Source: [Pseudomonas] carboxydohydrogena (GTDB lineage: Bacteria; Pseudomonadota; Alphaproteobacteria; Rhizobiales; Xanthobacteraceae). From it: a stretch of DNA of 64,000 bases. The DNA lies in NCBI RefSeq assembly GCF_029030725.1, contig NZ_CP113162.1, positions 2,974,501-3,038,500 of the forward strand. Reading direction: 5' to 3'. Below the pieces are notes generated by a model, which worked only from the letters and a program-made list of their open reading frames with translations, made no database searches and was not told the origin of the DNA. Below are positions 43,629-53,498 of the stretch, one piece after another. How positions within the stretch are numbered: position 1 is the stretch's first letter; each line of letters opens with the position of its first letter. The translations under genes were made by a program, and so were the position numbers.

Positions 43629-43645
43629 GTTTCCTGATAAGAAAC
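43629..43645 (+). promoter_or_regulatory. XRE-cupin operator candidate 3 (reductase promoter)
   Basis: GTTTCCT-GAT-AAGAAAC has near-palindromic arms and aligns base for base with the sites at 41608 and 42336. It overlaps a promoter, TTGATC (43615-43620), 17 bases, TAAGAA (43638-43643), and ends 23 bases before the ATG at 43669. Confidence 0.6.
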
Positions 43646-43668
43646 ATTGTGAAATTCAGAGGCGGCAC

Positions 43669-44694
43669 ATGCAGCGGCAATACAAAATCGCCCGTAAGGT
43701 CAATGAAACCCCGAACACGATCTCCGTATTCCTGATCGCGGACGGAGCACTGGATCGCTTTCAGGCCGGGCAGCATCTTGCTTTCGATATTCCGGGCGTC
43801 GGCGAGCGCCCCTATGTGTTGTCGGCCTTTTCTCCCGACCCGAAAATCTATCGCATCACGGTCGTCCACACCGACGCGGCGGATGCGGCGAGAGCAGCTT
43901 CCTACTGGACCGACCATGCGGAAAAAGGCGGCCTCATCCGCGCGACAGGGCCGCAGGGATCGTTTCACCTCACCGCCGAGCTCGATCGGCCCATCGTCAT
44001 TCTCAGCAAGGACATCGGCGAAGCCGCCGTCACCGCGATGGCGGAAGAACTGGCGGTGCGGGCCTCACGGCATCACGCCGTGTTCCTGCACGCGACGTTC
44101 AACAGCTCGACATTCGCCCTCAAAGGCAAACTGGGATCGCTGCAAGCCGATCTGCCGAACAGCGTCTGGAAAGTCTGGTTCAGCAATCCGCGCCAGATCG
44201 ACCGGCCGGGCAAGGAATACGACCTCAACGGCGACATGACCCTTGGCGCGTGCGAAGAATTCTTTCCGCACGAGGAATTCGACGCCTACATCTGCGGCCC
44301 GCGGGAATTCGTCGCCGCAACCGAAGCCGCGCTGCGTGCAAGCGACTCCACATGCCGCGAGATCTACACACAGGAGATGGGTGTTACGCTCGCGCCACCG
44401 GCGGAGATCGCGAACGAAAAAGAGTTGCCGACGCTCCATCCGCAATCGGTGACGTTCACCACCTCGGGCATCGCGGCGACATGGACTCCCGAGAAAGGCA
44501 CGCTGCTGGAATTCGCCGAAAGCCTCGGGATCAACGCGCCTTTCAACTGCCGCACCGGAATGTGCGGCATGTGCGCGCGCAAGGTGACGGCGGGCGAGGT
44601 CATGAAAATCCGCGAGACCTCGGCGAAAACGCGCGAGAGCTGCCAGCTGATGTGCTCGACCATCCCGATGAGCAAGGTCGAGATCGAACTGTAG
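43669..44694 (+). CDS. Ferredoxin-NADP reductase-type oxidoreductase with [2Fe-2S] domain
   Basis: 341 residues in three parts: an FAD/FMN-binding barrel (RPYVLSAF near 47-54), an NAD(P)-binding domain (CGPREF near 209-214) and a C-terminal plant-type ferredoxin domain with Cys294, Cys299, Cys302 and probably Cys329. The layout matches phthalate-dioxygenase-reductase/VanB or hybrid-cluster-reductase families, which feed electrons to a Rieske oxygenase or another metalloenzyme. No oxygenase is encoded nearby, except possibly the small cupin. ATG 43669 follows GAGGCGG. The gene shares an operator with the DJ-1 and cupin genes. Confidence 0.88.
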   Translation: MQRQYKIARKVNETPNTISVFLIADGALDRFQAGQHLAFDIPGVGERPYVLSAFSPDPKIYRITVVHTDAADAARAASYWTDHAEKGGLIRATGPQGSFHLTAELDRPIVILSKDIGEAAVTAMAEELAVRASRHHAVFLHATFNSSTFALKGKLGSLQADLPNSVWKVWFSNPRQIDRPGKEYDLNGDMTLGACEEFFPHEEFDAYICGPREFVAATEAALRASDSTCREIYTQEMGVTLAPPAEIANEKELPTLHPQSVTFTTSGIAATWTPEKGTLLEFAESLGINAPFNCRTGMCGMCARKVTAGEVMKIRETSAKTRESCQLMCSTIPMSKVEIEL

Positions 44695-44721
44695 CAGCGC
44701 CCGCGCGCTTCTTGCGTCTTA

Positions 44722-45510
44722 TCACGCCACCGGCGCCAGATTGGCGTGGTGCGTCTGGCGGCACCAGTAATCGAACGTGGCGTTCACGATTGACGGCTTC
44801 AGCAGATAGTCGTGCGCTTCCCTGGCGAGCACAGGATCGACCGGCGTCAGCGGGCCGAACACGCGGGCGCGGATCTGCATGCGCGCGGCACGCTCCAGAT
44901 AGACCGACAGATAGGTCGCTTCCTCGATCGAACAGCCCGCCGTGAGGTAACCGTGATGGGCGAGGATGATGGCGCGCATGGAGCCGAGCGCCTCGGAAAT
45001 CAGCACGCCCTCCTGATCGGCGATCGGCACACCCGGCCAGTCGCCGAGGAATGCGCAATCCTCATGCAGCGGCGTCATGTCCATCTGCGAGATCACCAGC
45101 GGCTGACGCGCCGCCGCCAGCGCCGAGGCCCATGGCGAATGCGTATGGATCATGGATTGCACGTCGGGCCGCGCCTCATACACCCAGAGGTGAAAGCGGG
45201 TCGCCGGGTTGGGCATGCCGTGGCCGGTCAGCGTGTTCAGGTCGCGGTCGACCTCGATGAAGTCATCAGGCGTGGCCTCATCGAAGCCGAGGCCGAAGCG
45301 AAGCGTCCAGTAGGCATCCGGCCGCTCCGAGCGCAGGCTGATCTGGCCCGCGAGGCCCGCCTCCTGTTCGGTCATCGCCAGAATGCGGCAGGCATAAGCG
45401 AGCTTTTCCTTCGGGCTGCGCTGTGCGCCTTTAAGATACTCCGCCATTTCCTTTGTCGCGCGATCGTCGAAATATTCCTTGGCGCGCAAGCTCTTCACGT
45501 CCACGTTCAT
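44722..45510 (-). CDS. Class II aldolase/adducin-family protein
   Basis: 262 residues. The zinc-binding histidines are in MIHTHSP (His122, His124) and LAHHGYL (His186). The family includes fuculose-phosphate aldolases and decarboxylases; here the long N-terminal helix and missing Glu at the usual acid position leave the reaction open. GGAGGAAG precedes ATG 45510, a strong ribosome site. It converges with the reductase gene and is followed upstream by a LysR gene on the same strand. Confidence 0.85.
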   Translation of the reverse strand: MNVDVKSLRAKEYFDDRATKEMAEYLKGAQRSPKEKLAYACRILAMTEQEAGLAGQISLRSERPDAYWTLRFGLGFDEATPDDFIEVDRDLNTLTGHGMPNPATRFHLWVYEARPDVQSMIHTHSPWASALAAARQPLVISQMDMTPLHEDCAFLGDWPGVPIADQEGVLISEALGSMRAIILAHHGYLTAGCSIEEATYLSVYLERAARMQIRARVFGPLTPVDPVLAREAHDYLLKPSIVNATFDYWCRQTHHANLAPVA

Positions 45511-45610
45511 GGCTTCCTCCCTTGTTTCCGCCAGCAAGACGCCGGAGTATCGAAGGTAGGGCGGCATGCAGCCATGATGCTGCGCTCATAACTGAAATGA
45601 GGTGGGGCGG

Positions 45611-46483
45611 CTAACGCGCCGCTGCCGTCGCAAGCTCCAGTAGTTCCTGCACCAGCGGCGAGGGCGGGCGGTCCGTTCGCGTGATGGCCACGATGCGCCG
45701 CCTGAGCACGGGGCTTGCGATGGCCGTTTTCACCAGATCGTGCTCCGCAAGCACCCGGTCCGGAATCCGCGACGGCAGCACGCAGGCGCCGACGCCCGAG
45801 GCGACAAGCTGCAACATCGCATCGACGGTTTCCGCCTCCGCCACGATCTGCGGTTTCTTCACCGCCACGCGCAGCATCTTGTGCAGCGCATAGTGCGGCG
45901 GAAAGCCGACCAGCTTGATGTCCGCTTCGTTCAAATCGACCGGCACCGAGAGCCGGCACGATTTCGGAGCGATCAGGCACATCTCATCGTCGAACAGCGG
46001 CGTCACCGCGAGATCGGCGGAATTGACCGCAACATCGTAGACAAAGCCGAGATCGGCCCGGCCGCTCTCCACCAGTGCGACCACATCCGGCGAACTGCGG
46101 CCCATCAGCGAAAGATTGACCTGCTCATGCCGGCCAACGAACTGCGCCAGCACATCGGCGGTGAAATAGTAACTGAGCGTATGCACCGTCGCGACCCGGA
46201 TGGTGCCGCGCGACAGACCTTCCTTGTCGCGGATGTCCTCCAGCGCCTCGTCGATCGCGGCGTAAGCGGGTCTCGCCGCCGCCAGCAGCCTGCGGCCGCA
46301 ATCGGTCAGTTCGACGCCACGGCCCGTCCGGACGAACAGGGCATTCCCCACATACGCTTCCAGCGAGGCGAGCTGGCGGCTGATCGCCGACTGGGTCAGA
46401 TCGAGACCGTCGGCCGCGCGCGACAGCGATTTCGTCTCCGCGATCCTGACGAAATAACGAAGCTGACGATCCAGGCTCTCCAT
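45611..46483 (-). CDS. LysR-family transcriptional regulator
   Basis: 290 residues. The N-terminal winged helix-turn-helix (QLRYFVRIAETKSLSRAADGLDLTQSAISRQLASLE) is typical of LysR proteins, followed by a periplasmic-binding-like effector domain. It lies upstream of the aldolase gene on the same strand and divergent from bioB. The likely target is the aldolase gene or its own promoter; a T-N11-A site was not sought systematically. ATG 46483 gives the standard start; the frame to 46522 adds 13 residues. Confidence 0.92.
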   Translation of the reverse strand: MESLDRQLRYFVRIAETKSLSRAADGLDLTQSAISRQLASLEAYVGNALFVRTGRGVELTDCGRRLLAAARPAYAAIDEALEDIRDKEGLSRGTIRVATVHTLSYYFTADVLAQFVGRHEQVNLSLMGRSSPDVVALVESGRADLGFVYDVAVNSADLAVTPLFDDEMCLIAPKSCRLSVPVDLNEADIKLVGFPPHYALHKMLRVAVKKPQIVAEAETVDAMLQLVASGVGACVLPSRIPDRVLAEHDLVKTAIASPVLRRRIVAITRTDRPPSPLVQELLELATAAAR

Positions 46484-46620
46484 ATCATGTGTGTGCTGCC
46501 GGGCGTGCGACCCGTCAAGCATTCCGCAGGCCTGCGGCGTGTTGACACCCCGCCAGCCGCATGGTCCACCCTTGGTCGGGATCAGGGGCCGGAAGGCGCC
46601 CGCGACACGCAGGATCGGCC

Positions 46621-47652
46621 ATGAACGTCTCGTCTTTTTCGGTTGTCAAAGGATCGGTGCTGCCGCGCCATGACTGGACGCGCGACGAGGCGCAGGCGCT
46701 GTACGATCTGCCGTTCGCCGACCTGATGTTTCAGGCGCAGAGCGTCCACCGCGCCAATTTCGACCCCAACCATGTCGAGACCGCAAGCCTGCTCAGCATC
46801 AAGACCGGCGGCTGCCCGGAGGATTGCGGCTACTGCTCGCAAAGCGCCCATTACAAAACCGACGTCAAGGCCACCAAGCTGATGGACCATGACGCCGTGA
46901 TCGCCACCGCGCGCCGCGCCAAGGAATCGGGCGCGAACCGTTTCTGCATGGCGGCGGCATGGCGCAACCCGAAGGACAAGGATCTCGACAAGGTTTGCGA
47001 TATGGTCAGCGAAGTGAAGGCGCTCGGCCTCGAGACCTGCGCGACGCTGGGCATGCTGACGCGCGAACAGGCCGACCGGCTGCGCGACGCCGGCCTCGAT
47101 TTCTACAACCACAATGTCGATACCTCGCCGGAATTCTACGGTCACATCATCACCACGCGCACGATGCAGGACCGCATCGAGACGCTGGCGCATGCCCGCG
47201 AATCCGGCCTCAAGGTCTGCTGCGGCGGCATCGTCGGCATGGGTGAGCAGGTCGAGGACCGCCTCGGCATGCTGATGCTGCTCGCCAACCTCGCCGAGCA
47301 TCCCGAGAGCGTGCCGATCAACCTGTGGAATGAAGTGAAGGGCGTGCCGGTCAACGGCACCGCCAACGCGCCGGACCCGATCGAGATGGTGCGGATGATC
47401 GCGGTCGCACGCATCATGATGCCGAAAAGCGTGGTGCGGCTCTCCGCCGGCCGCCAGTACATGACCGACGAGATGCAGGCTTTGTGTTTCCTCGCAGGCG
47501 CCAACTCGATCTTCATCGGCGACGTGCTTTTGACCACCAAGAACCCGCAGACCGACAAGGACGCCGCGTTGCTCAACCGGCTCGGCATGACATCGCGGTT
47601 CGACGAGGTTCGGACGGCCGATCAGGCTCCCTCATCCAGCCGCGCGATTTGA
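46621..47652 (+). CDS. bioB: Biotin synthase
   Basis: 343 residues. The radical-SAM cluster motif is Cys65-x3-Cys69-x2-Cys72 (CPEDCGYC), and the sulfur-donating [2Fe-2S] cluster should use Cys109, Cys140, Cys200 and the Arg in SAGRQ. It inserts sulfur into dethiobiotin. The rest of the biotin operon (bioF, bioD, bioA) is not adjacent. ATG 46621 is chosen over 46561 because the family sequence starts shortly after it. Confidence 0.96.
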   Translation: MNVSSFSVVKGSVLPRHDWTRDEAQALYDLPFADLMFQAQSVHRANFDPNHVETASLLSIKTGGCPEDCGYCSQSAHYKTDVKATKLMDHDAVIATARRAKESGANRFCMAAAWRNPKDKDLDKVCDMVSEVKALGLETCATLGMLTREQADRLRDAGLDFYNHNVDTSPEFYGHIITTRTMQDRIETLAHARESGLKVCCGGIVGMGEQVEDRLGMLMLLANLAEHPESVPINLWNEVKGVPVNGTANAPDPIEMVRMIAVARIMMPKSVVRLSAGRQYMTDEMQALCFLAGANSIFIGDVLLTTKNPQTDKDAALLNRLGMTSRFDEVRTADQAPSSSRAI

Positions 47653-47823
47653 TTTCGCGCAAAGCGCCCCCGCCCCCGATCCTCCACGGTCTGCACGCCT
47701 GACAGTGCAGCTTCCCGATTCGACCCTCGACACTGGACCTGGAAAAGCTCTAAAAAGGCGTTCGAGAATAGTCGCCCCTTTCGTGGACGCTGTCTCGTCC
47801 ATGGCTCCCGTGGGGTTTTTGGT

Positions 47824-49050
47824 ATGGATTACAATGAGTTCTTCGACGGCGCCCTGAATCAGCTTCACGACGAGCGCCGCTATCGCGTATTCGCCGATCT
47901 TGAGCGCATCGCCGGGCGTTTCCCGTTCGCGACCTGGCATACCCCCAAGGGCGAGCGCAGCGTCGTGATGTGGTGCTCGAACGATTATCTCGGCATGGGC
48001 CAGCACCCCAAGGTGGTCGGCGCCATGATCGAGACCGCGACCCGCACCGGGACCGGCGCGGGCGGCACCCGCAACATCGCGGGCAACAACCATTCCCTGA
48101 TCCAGCTCGAGCACGAACTCGCCGACCTTCACGGCAAGGAAGCCGCGCTGGTGTTCACCTCCGGCTATGTGTCGAACCAGACCGGCATCTCGACGCTGGC
48201 CAAGCTCATCCCGAACTGCCTGATCCTGTCGGACGCGCTCAACCACAATTCGATGATCGAAGGCATCCGCCAGTCCGGCTGCGAGCGCATCGTGTTCCGC
48301 CACAACGACATGGCCCATCTCGAGGAGTTGCTTCGCACCCATCGCGGCCGGCCGACGCTGATCGTGTGCGAAAGCCTCTATTCGATGGACGGCGACATTG
48401 CCCCGCTCGGCAAGGTCTGCGACCTCGCCGAGAAATACGGCGCGATGACCTATGTCGATGAGGTCCATGCGGTCGGCATGTACGGCCCGCGCGGCGCCGG
48501 CATCTCCGAGCGCGACGGCGTCATGCACCGCATCGACATTCTCGAAGGCACGCTGGCGAAAGCGTTCGGCTGTCTCGGCGGCTACATCGCCGGAAAATCC
48601 AACGTCGTCGACGCCATCCGCTCGCACGCACCGGGCTTCATTTTCACCACGGCGCTGCCGCCGGCGGTCTGCTCGGCCGCGACCGCGGCGATCCGCCACC
48701 TCAAGACCTCGCAATGGGAACGCACCCGCCAGCAGGACCGCGCCGCCCGCGTCAAGGCGATCCTGATCGCCGCCGGGATTCCGGTGATGTCGAGCGACAC
48801 GCATATTGTGCCGGTTTTCGTGGGCGATCCCGAGCTGTGCAAGAAGGCCAGCGACCTTCTGCTTGAGCAGCACGGCATCTACATCCAGCCGATCAACTAT
48901 CCGACCGTGCCGAAAGGCACCGAACGGCTGCGCATCACGCCCTCGCCCTATCACGAGGACGCTCTGATCGATGAACTCGCCGCCGCGATGGTGTCGGTCT
49001 GGGAACGGCTGGGCCTGCGGCTGAACGAGAAGTCGCTCGCCGCCGAGTAA
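47824..49050 (+). CDS. hemA: 5-aminolevulinate synthase
   Basis: 408 residues. It condenses glycine and succinyl-CoA to 5-aminolevulinate, the first step of heme and bacteriochlorophyll synthesis in alphaproteobacteria. The PLP lysine is Lys246 (EGTLAKAFG), with the family motifs [16 protein letters not shown] (74-89) and YVDEVHAVG (210-218). The sequence is full length. The promoter region (47653-47823) contains a weak ICE-like stretch at 47739-47755 that I do not rely on. Confidence 0.97.
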   Translation: MDYNEFFDGALNQLHDERRYRVFADLERIAGRFPFATWHTPKGERSVVMWCSNDYLGMGQHPKVVGAMIETATRTGTGAGGTRNIAGNNHSLIQLEHELADLHGKEAALVFTSGYVSNQTGISTLAKLIPNCLILSDALNHNSMIEGIRQSGCERIVFRHNDMAHLEELLRTHRGRPTLIVCESLYSMDGDIAPLGKVCDLAEKYGAMTYVDEVHAVGMYGPRGAGISERDGVMHRIDILEGTLAKAFGCLGGYIAGKSNVVDAIRSHAPGFIFTTALPPAVCSAATAAIRHLKTSQWERTRQQDRAARVKAILIAAGIPVMSSDTHIVPVFVGDPELCKKASDLLLEQHGIYIQPINYPTVPKGTERLRITPSPYHEDALIDELAAAMVSVWERLGLRLNEKSLAAE

Positions 49051-49081
49051 CGGGCGATATCGGTTTCTCGCTATCGGCCCG

Positions 49082-49732
49082 TCACGTCGCCATGCTGCGC
49101 GGCGGGTGTCTTTCTTTCGACAGAACGATGCGCATCAGGTCGGCGGCGTTCTTGGCTCCCAGCTTGGTCATGATGCGGGCGCGATGGACCTCGATGGTGC
49201 GCGGGCTGATTCCGAGCCGCCGCCCCGCCTCCTTGTTCGACGCCCCGCTCGCGACCTGCCCCAGCACCTCGCGCTCCCGGCTCGTCAGCAGATGGCGGCC
49301 GCAAAAATCGCCAAGCCCCGCGATCGGCCCGTCAACCGACCGGCGATAGGCCCGCACCGCCTCGCGCACCCGATCAGCCATCACATTCGCGGCGAAAGGC
49401 TTCTCCATGAAGTCGAGCGCGCCGGGTTTCATCGCGGTCACGGCGGTCGGCACATCCGAGTGCCCGGAAATCACGATCACGGGCGGGACAAAGCGCATCT
49501 CGGCAAGATCCTGCAATACGTCGAGACCCGAATATCCCGGTAATTGCAGGTCGAGGATGACGCAGGCCGGCGGTTTCAAGCGGACCGCCTCCAGAAAGGT
49601 CAGCCCGTCGCTGAAACCCTGGGTTGCAAAGCCTTCCAGCCGAAGCAACAGGGTCAGGGCATCGCTGACCGATTTGTCGTCATCCACTATGAAAACGTAC
49701 GCGTCTCCAGGAAACGGATGGACTTCCCCCAT
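49082..49732 (-). CDS. FixJ/LuxR-type response regulator
   Basis: 216 residues with a receiver domain (Asp16-Asp18 cluster, phospho-acceptor Asp61, Lys in MEKPF) and a LuxR-type helix-turn-helix (LTSREREVLGQVASGASNKEAGRRLGISPRTIEVHRARIMTKL). The region after the receiver resembles FixJ and the CrbR/StyR group. It is encoded back to back with the SSF-histidine kinase and may be one of its targets. ATG 49732 with GGGGGAAT upstream is preferred; starts at 49756 and 49765 are possible. Confidence 0.93.
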   Translation of the reverse strand: MGEVHPFPGDAYVFIVDDDKSVSDALTLLLRLEGFATQGFSDGLTFLEAVRLKPPACVILDLQLPGYSGLDVLQDLAEMRFVPPVIVISGHSDVPTAVTAMKPGALDFMEKPFAANVMADRVREAVRAYRRSVDGPIAGLGDFCGRHLLTSREREVLGQVASGASNKEAGRRLGISPRTIEVHRARIMTKLGAKNAADLMRIVLSKERHPPRSMAT

Positions 49733-49766
49733 AATTCCCCCGACGAGTATATTCATTAAATACAAT

Positions 49767-49780
49767 TTATACGTGTATAA
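49767..49780. promoter_or_regulatory. Palindrome in the regulator/kinase divergent promoter
   Basis: TTATAC-GT-GTATAA, with perfect 6-bp arms, lies in the 190-base gap between the FixJ-type regulator and the SSF-kinase. A palindrome of similar AT-rich type (54656-54671) lies before the Deh4p-like transporter. LuxR-type regulators bind short inverted repeats. Confidence 0.45.
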
Positions 49781-49922
49781 GCTGATTCGAGGCGGTTTAC
49801 AAATCCGGCCTCATCGCCGGCTTGCTCGCGCCAAGCGCGCAACGACATGTTTCCGTCATGCCAAAAAAAAGGTTTGATGCGGCCTCGATGGCCTGCCGGA
49901 AGGCCGTCTTCGGAGCGGATGG

Positions 49923-52900
49923 ATGCTTGGAAACAGCACGGTGATCGCAGCGGCCTTCGGCTATATCGGCCTGCTGTTTGCGATCGCGTTCTACGGCGAC
50001 CGTCTCAGTCTGACGCAGCGCTCCCGCGCGGGCATCCTGATCTATCCGCTGTCGCTTGCGATCTACTGCACGTCCTGGACCTTCTTCGGCTCGATCGGCC
50101 TCGCCACCCGCACCAGCATCGAATTCCTGGCGATCTATATCGGCCCGATCATCATGCTGGTCTTCGGCAAACCGATCACGCTGCGGGTGATCCGGCTTGC
50201 GAAATCCCAGCACATCACCTCGATCGCCGACTTCATCGCCGCGCGTTACGGCAAGAGCCAGGCGGTCGCGGCCACCGCCGCGATCATCGCCATCATCGGC
50301 TCGGTACCCTACATCGCGCTGCAATTGAAGGCGATCGCCTCCTCGCTCGAAACCATTCTCAACGGTCCCAACGATGTGGCGAGCCTGCCCTTCGCCGGCG
50401 ACATCGCGATTTTCGTCACGATCGCGCTGGCGCTGTTCGCCGTGCTGTTCGGAACCCGGCAAAGCGATGCGACCGAACACCAGCACGGCCTGATGCTCGC
50501 CGTCGCCGCCGAATCCATCGTCAAGCTCGTCGCATTCCTCGCCGCAGGCATCTTCGTCACCTTCATCATGATGAGCCCGACCGAGCTGATCCAGCGGGCG
50601 ATGAAAACACCGGAAGCGATCCGTGCGATCGAACACACGCCTTCGATCGGCAATTTCCTGGCGATGACGCTGCTGTCGTTCTTCGCCATCCTGCTGCTGC
50701 CGCGCCAGTTCCACGTCAGCGTCGTCGAAAATTCCAGCGAGGCCGAAGTGTCGCGCGCCCGCTGGCTGTTTCCGCTCTATCTCGTCGCGATCAACATCTT
50801 CGTTATTCCAATCGCGCTGGCCGGTCTCGTCACCTTCCCGTTCGGCGCGGTCGACAGCGACATGTTCCTGCTGGCGCTGCCGATCGAGGCCGGCGCGCAC
50901 TGGATGAGCATCATCGTCTTCGTCGGCGGCCTGTCCGCCGCCACCGCGATGGTGATCGTGGAATGCGTGGCGCTCGCCATCATGCTGTCCAACGACATCG
51001 TGATGCCGCTGGTGCTACAGGCCGACACCACGCCGCGAAACGGACGCGCCGACCTCGGCCGCCTGCTTCTGATCGTGCGCCGCGTCGCCATCGTCGCCAT
51101 CATGACGATGGCCTATTTCTATTATCACGCGCTCGGCAACGCACAGCTCGCCGCCATCGGCCTTCTGTCCTTCGCCGCGGTGGCACAACTCGCGCCGGCG
51201 TTCTTCGGCGGCCTGATCTGGCGGCGCGGCACCGCGGCCGGCGCCATCGGCGGCATGGTCGTCGGGTTCGTCATCTGGGCCTATACGCTGTTCCTGCCGA
51301 GCTTCATCGAGGTCGGACCGCTCGGCACGCAATGGCTGAAGGAAGGCCTGTTCGGCATCGCCGTCCTGCGGCCGCAGCATCTGTTCGGTAGCCAGATGTC
51401 GCCGCTGATCCACGGCCTGCTGTGGAGCCTGACGCTCAATCTTCTGGCCTATGTCGCGCTGTCGTTCTCGAAGCCGCAGACCTCGATCGAGCGATTGCAG
51501 GCGGACCTGTTCGTGCCGAGCGATCTCGCGCCGATCTCGCCGAATTTCCGCCGCTGGCGCACCACCGTGACGGTGCAGGACCTGCTCACCACCGTCGCGC
51601 AATATCTCGGCCCTGAGCGCGCCAATGCCGAATTCGAGGCCTTCGCCTCCGCGAACCGCATCACGCTGGACCGCAACACCTCCGCCGACTTCCAGTTGCT
51701 CAGCCATGCCGAGCATCTGATCGCCTCGTCCGTCGGTGCGGCCTCCTCGCGCCTCGTCATGTCGCTGTTGCTGCGCAAGCGCGCGGTGTCGGCGAAAGCC
51801 GCGCTGAAGCTGCTCGACGACGCCCATGCCGCATTGCATTTCAATCGTGAAATCCTGCAAACCGCGCTCGACCATGTGCGTCAGGGCATCGCCGTCTTCA
51901 ACCGTGAACTGCAACTGATCTGCTCCAACCGGCAGTTCGGCGAGATGCTCAGCCTGCCCGCCCATGTCGCGCAGATCGGCATTCCGCTCGCGGAAATCCT
52001 CGAATTCGTCGGCGACAATCCGCGCAACAGCACCGAGACACGCGAGCAGCATCTGCGGCGGCGGCTCGATGCCTACACCACCGAAGGCGAGCCCTTCCTC
52101 GAACGGCTGCCCGGCCAGAACCGGGTCGTCGAGGTGCGCACCAATGCCATGCCCGGCGGCGGCCTTGTCGTTACCTTCTCCGACATCACCGCGAGCTTCG
52201 AGGCGGCAGAGGCACTGGAGCGCGCCAACGCCACGCTGGAACGCCGCGTGCGCGAGCGCACCGAGGAACTGACACGGCTGAACAACGAACTGGCGCTTTC
52301 CAAAACCATCGCGGACGAAGCCAACATCTCCAAGACGCGCTTCCTTGCCGCCGCGAGTCACGACATCCTTCAGCCGCTCAACGCGGCGCGGCTTTACGTC
52401 ACCAGCCTCGTCGAGCGGCAGAGCGGCGGCGAGAACGCCCGTCTTGTCGACAACATCGACGAATCGCTCGAAGCCATCGAGGAAATCCTCGGCGCGCTCC
52501 TCGACATTTCCCGTCTCGACGCGGGCGCGATGACGCCGTCGATCTCGAGCTTCCGCATGAGCGACCTGATGCGCTCATTGCAGGTCGAGTTCATGCCGAT
52601 GGCGCGGGAGAAGAATCTCGAGCTGATCTTCGTACCATCGACATTGGCTGTGAAATCGGATCGCGTGTTGCTGCGCCGTCTGTTGCAGAACCTGATCTCG
52701 AACGCGATCAAGTACACGCCGACCGGCAAGGTGCTGATCGGCTGCCGCCCGCACGGCGCGAAGCTGCAAATCAGCATCCACGACACCGGCCTCGGCATTC
52801 CGCAGCACAAGCGCGGCGAGATCTTCAAGGAATTCCACCGGCTCGATCAGGGCGCGCGGATCGCGCGCGGACTCGGGCTGGGCCTGTCTATCGTCGAGCG

Positions 52901-53498
52901 CATCGCGCGCGTGCTCGAACACCATATCACCATCACGTCCAACAAGAGCGGCGGCTCGCACTTCGCCGTGACGTTGCCGGTGGCGAGCGGCTACAATCAG
53001 GTTCAGGCGCCGCCGAACGGTTCGGTCATTTCCTCGAAGACGCCGATGAGCGGCACCACCATCGTCTGCGTCGAGAACGACCCCGCCATCCTCGACGGCA
53101 TGAAGACGCTATTGCGCGGCTGGGACGCCAATGTGATTGCCTCCGTCGATCCGAAGCAGGCATGCAAGGCCATTGCCAATTCGAACGAACCGATCACCGG
53201 GCTTCTGGTCGACTATCATCTCGACCGCGGCAACGGCATCGCCGCGATTCGCGACATCCGGCACAAGTTCGGCGCGCATATTCCGGCGATTCTGATTACG
53301 GCGGATCGCAGCCCGCCGGTGCGGGAGGCGGCGCGCGCCTATGGCATCGTCGTGCTGAACAAGCCGGTGAAGCCCGCAACATTGCGCGCGCTGCTCAGCC
53401 AATGGCGCAACCAGCAGATGGCGACGTCGCTGTCTCCGGCGGAGGCCGGCGCAATTTCGCAGACGGAAACGGAAGTTCAGGCCGACGGTTCGTTCTGA
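49923..53498 (+). CDS. SSF-domain hybrid sensor histidine kinase, CrbS-like
   Basis: 1191 residues. The first about 500 form a sodium:solute symporter (SSF) domain with 13 or so membrane segments (residues 1-530). Then come a PAS domain (about 643-760), a coiled coil, a histidine kinase core with H-box AAASHDILQPLNAARL (His813), N/G boxes (NLISNAIKYTP, DTGLGIPQ, GLGLGLSIVERI), and a C-terminal receiver with Asp1097 (LLVDYHLD). This order matches CrbS, which with CrbR controls acetate uptake and acetyl-CoA synthetase. The SSF part may sense or transport a carboxylate. LuxR-type response-regulator genes flank it on both sides; the 3' end overlaps the right one by 22 bases. Confidence 0.93.
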   Translation: MLGNSTVIAAAFGYIGLLFAIAFYGDRLSLTQRSRAGILIYPLSLAIYCTSWTFFGSIGLATRTSIEFLAIYIGPIIMLVFGKPITLRVIRLAKSQHITSIADFIAARYGKSQAVAATAAIIAIIGSVPYIALQLKAIASSLETILNGPNDVASLPFAGDIAIFVTIALALFAVLFGTRQSDATEHQHGLMLAVAAESIVKLVAFLAAGIFVTFIMMSPTELIQRAMKTPEAIRAIEHTPSIGNFLAMTLLSFFAILLLPRQFHVSVVENSSEAEVSRARWLFPLYLVAINIFVIPIALAGLVTFPFGAVDSDMFLLALPIEAGAHWMSIIVFVGGLSAATAMVIVECVALAIMLSNDIVMPLVLQADTTPRNGRADLGRLLLIVRRVAIVAIMTMAYFYYHALGNAQLAAIGLLSFAAVAQLAPAFFGGLIWRRGTAAGAIGGMVVGFVIWAYTLFLPSFIEVGPLGTQWLKEGLFGIAVLRPQHLFGSQMSPLIHGLLWSLTLNLLAYVALSFSKPQTSIERLQADLFVPSDLAPISPNFRRWRTTVTVQDLLTTVAQYLGPERANAEFEAFASANRITLDRNTSADFQLLSHAEHLIASSVGAASSRLVMSLLLRKRAVSAKAALKLLDDAHAALHFNREILQTALDHVRQGIAVFNRELQLICSNRQFGEMLSLPAHVAQIGIPLAEILEFVGDNPRNSTETREQHLRRRLDAYTTEGEPFLERLPGQNRVVEVRTNAMPGGGLVVTFSDITASFEAAEALERANATLERRVRERTEELTRLNNELALSKTIADEANISKTRFLAAASHDILQPLNAARLYVTSLVERQSGGENARLVDNIDESLEAIEEILGALLDISRLDAGAMTPSISSFRMSDLMRSLQVEFMPMAREKNLELIFVPSTLAVKSDRVLLRRLLQNLISNAIKYTPTGKVLIGCRPHGAKLQISIHDTGLGIPQHKRGEIFKEFHRLDQGARIARGLGLGLSIVERIARVLEHHITITSNKSGGSHFAVTLPVASGYNQVQAPPNGSVISSKTPMSGTTIVCVENDPAILDGMKTLLRGWDANVIASVDPKQACKAIANSNEPITGLLVDYHLDRGNGIAAIRDIRHKFGAHIPAILITADRSPPVREAARAYGIVVLNKPVKPATLRALLSQWRNQQMATSLSPAEAGAISQTETEVQADGSF

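Noticed and set aside
47739-47755. ICE-like sequence before hemA
   Set aside because: Left arm matches 6 of 7 positions but the right arm is poor, and its distance (68 bases) differs from the other three elements.
49051-49081. Terminator between hemA and the FixJ-type regulator
   Set aside because: CGGGCGATA and TATCGGCCCG can pair only with a bulge, and there is no T-run.
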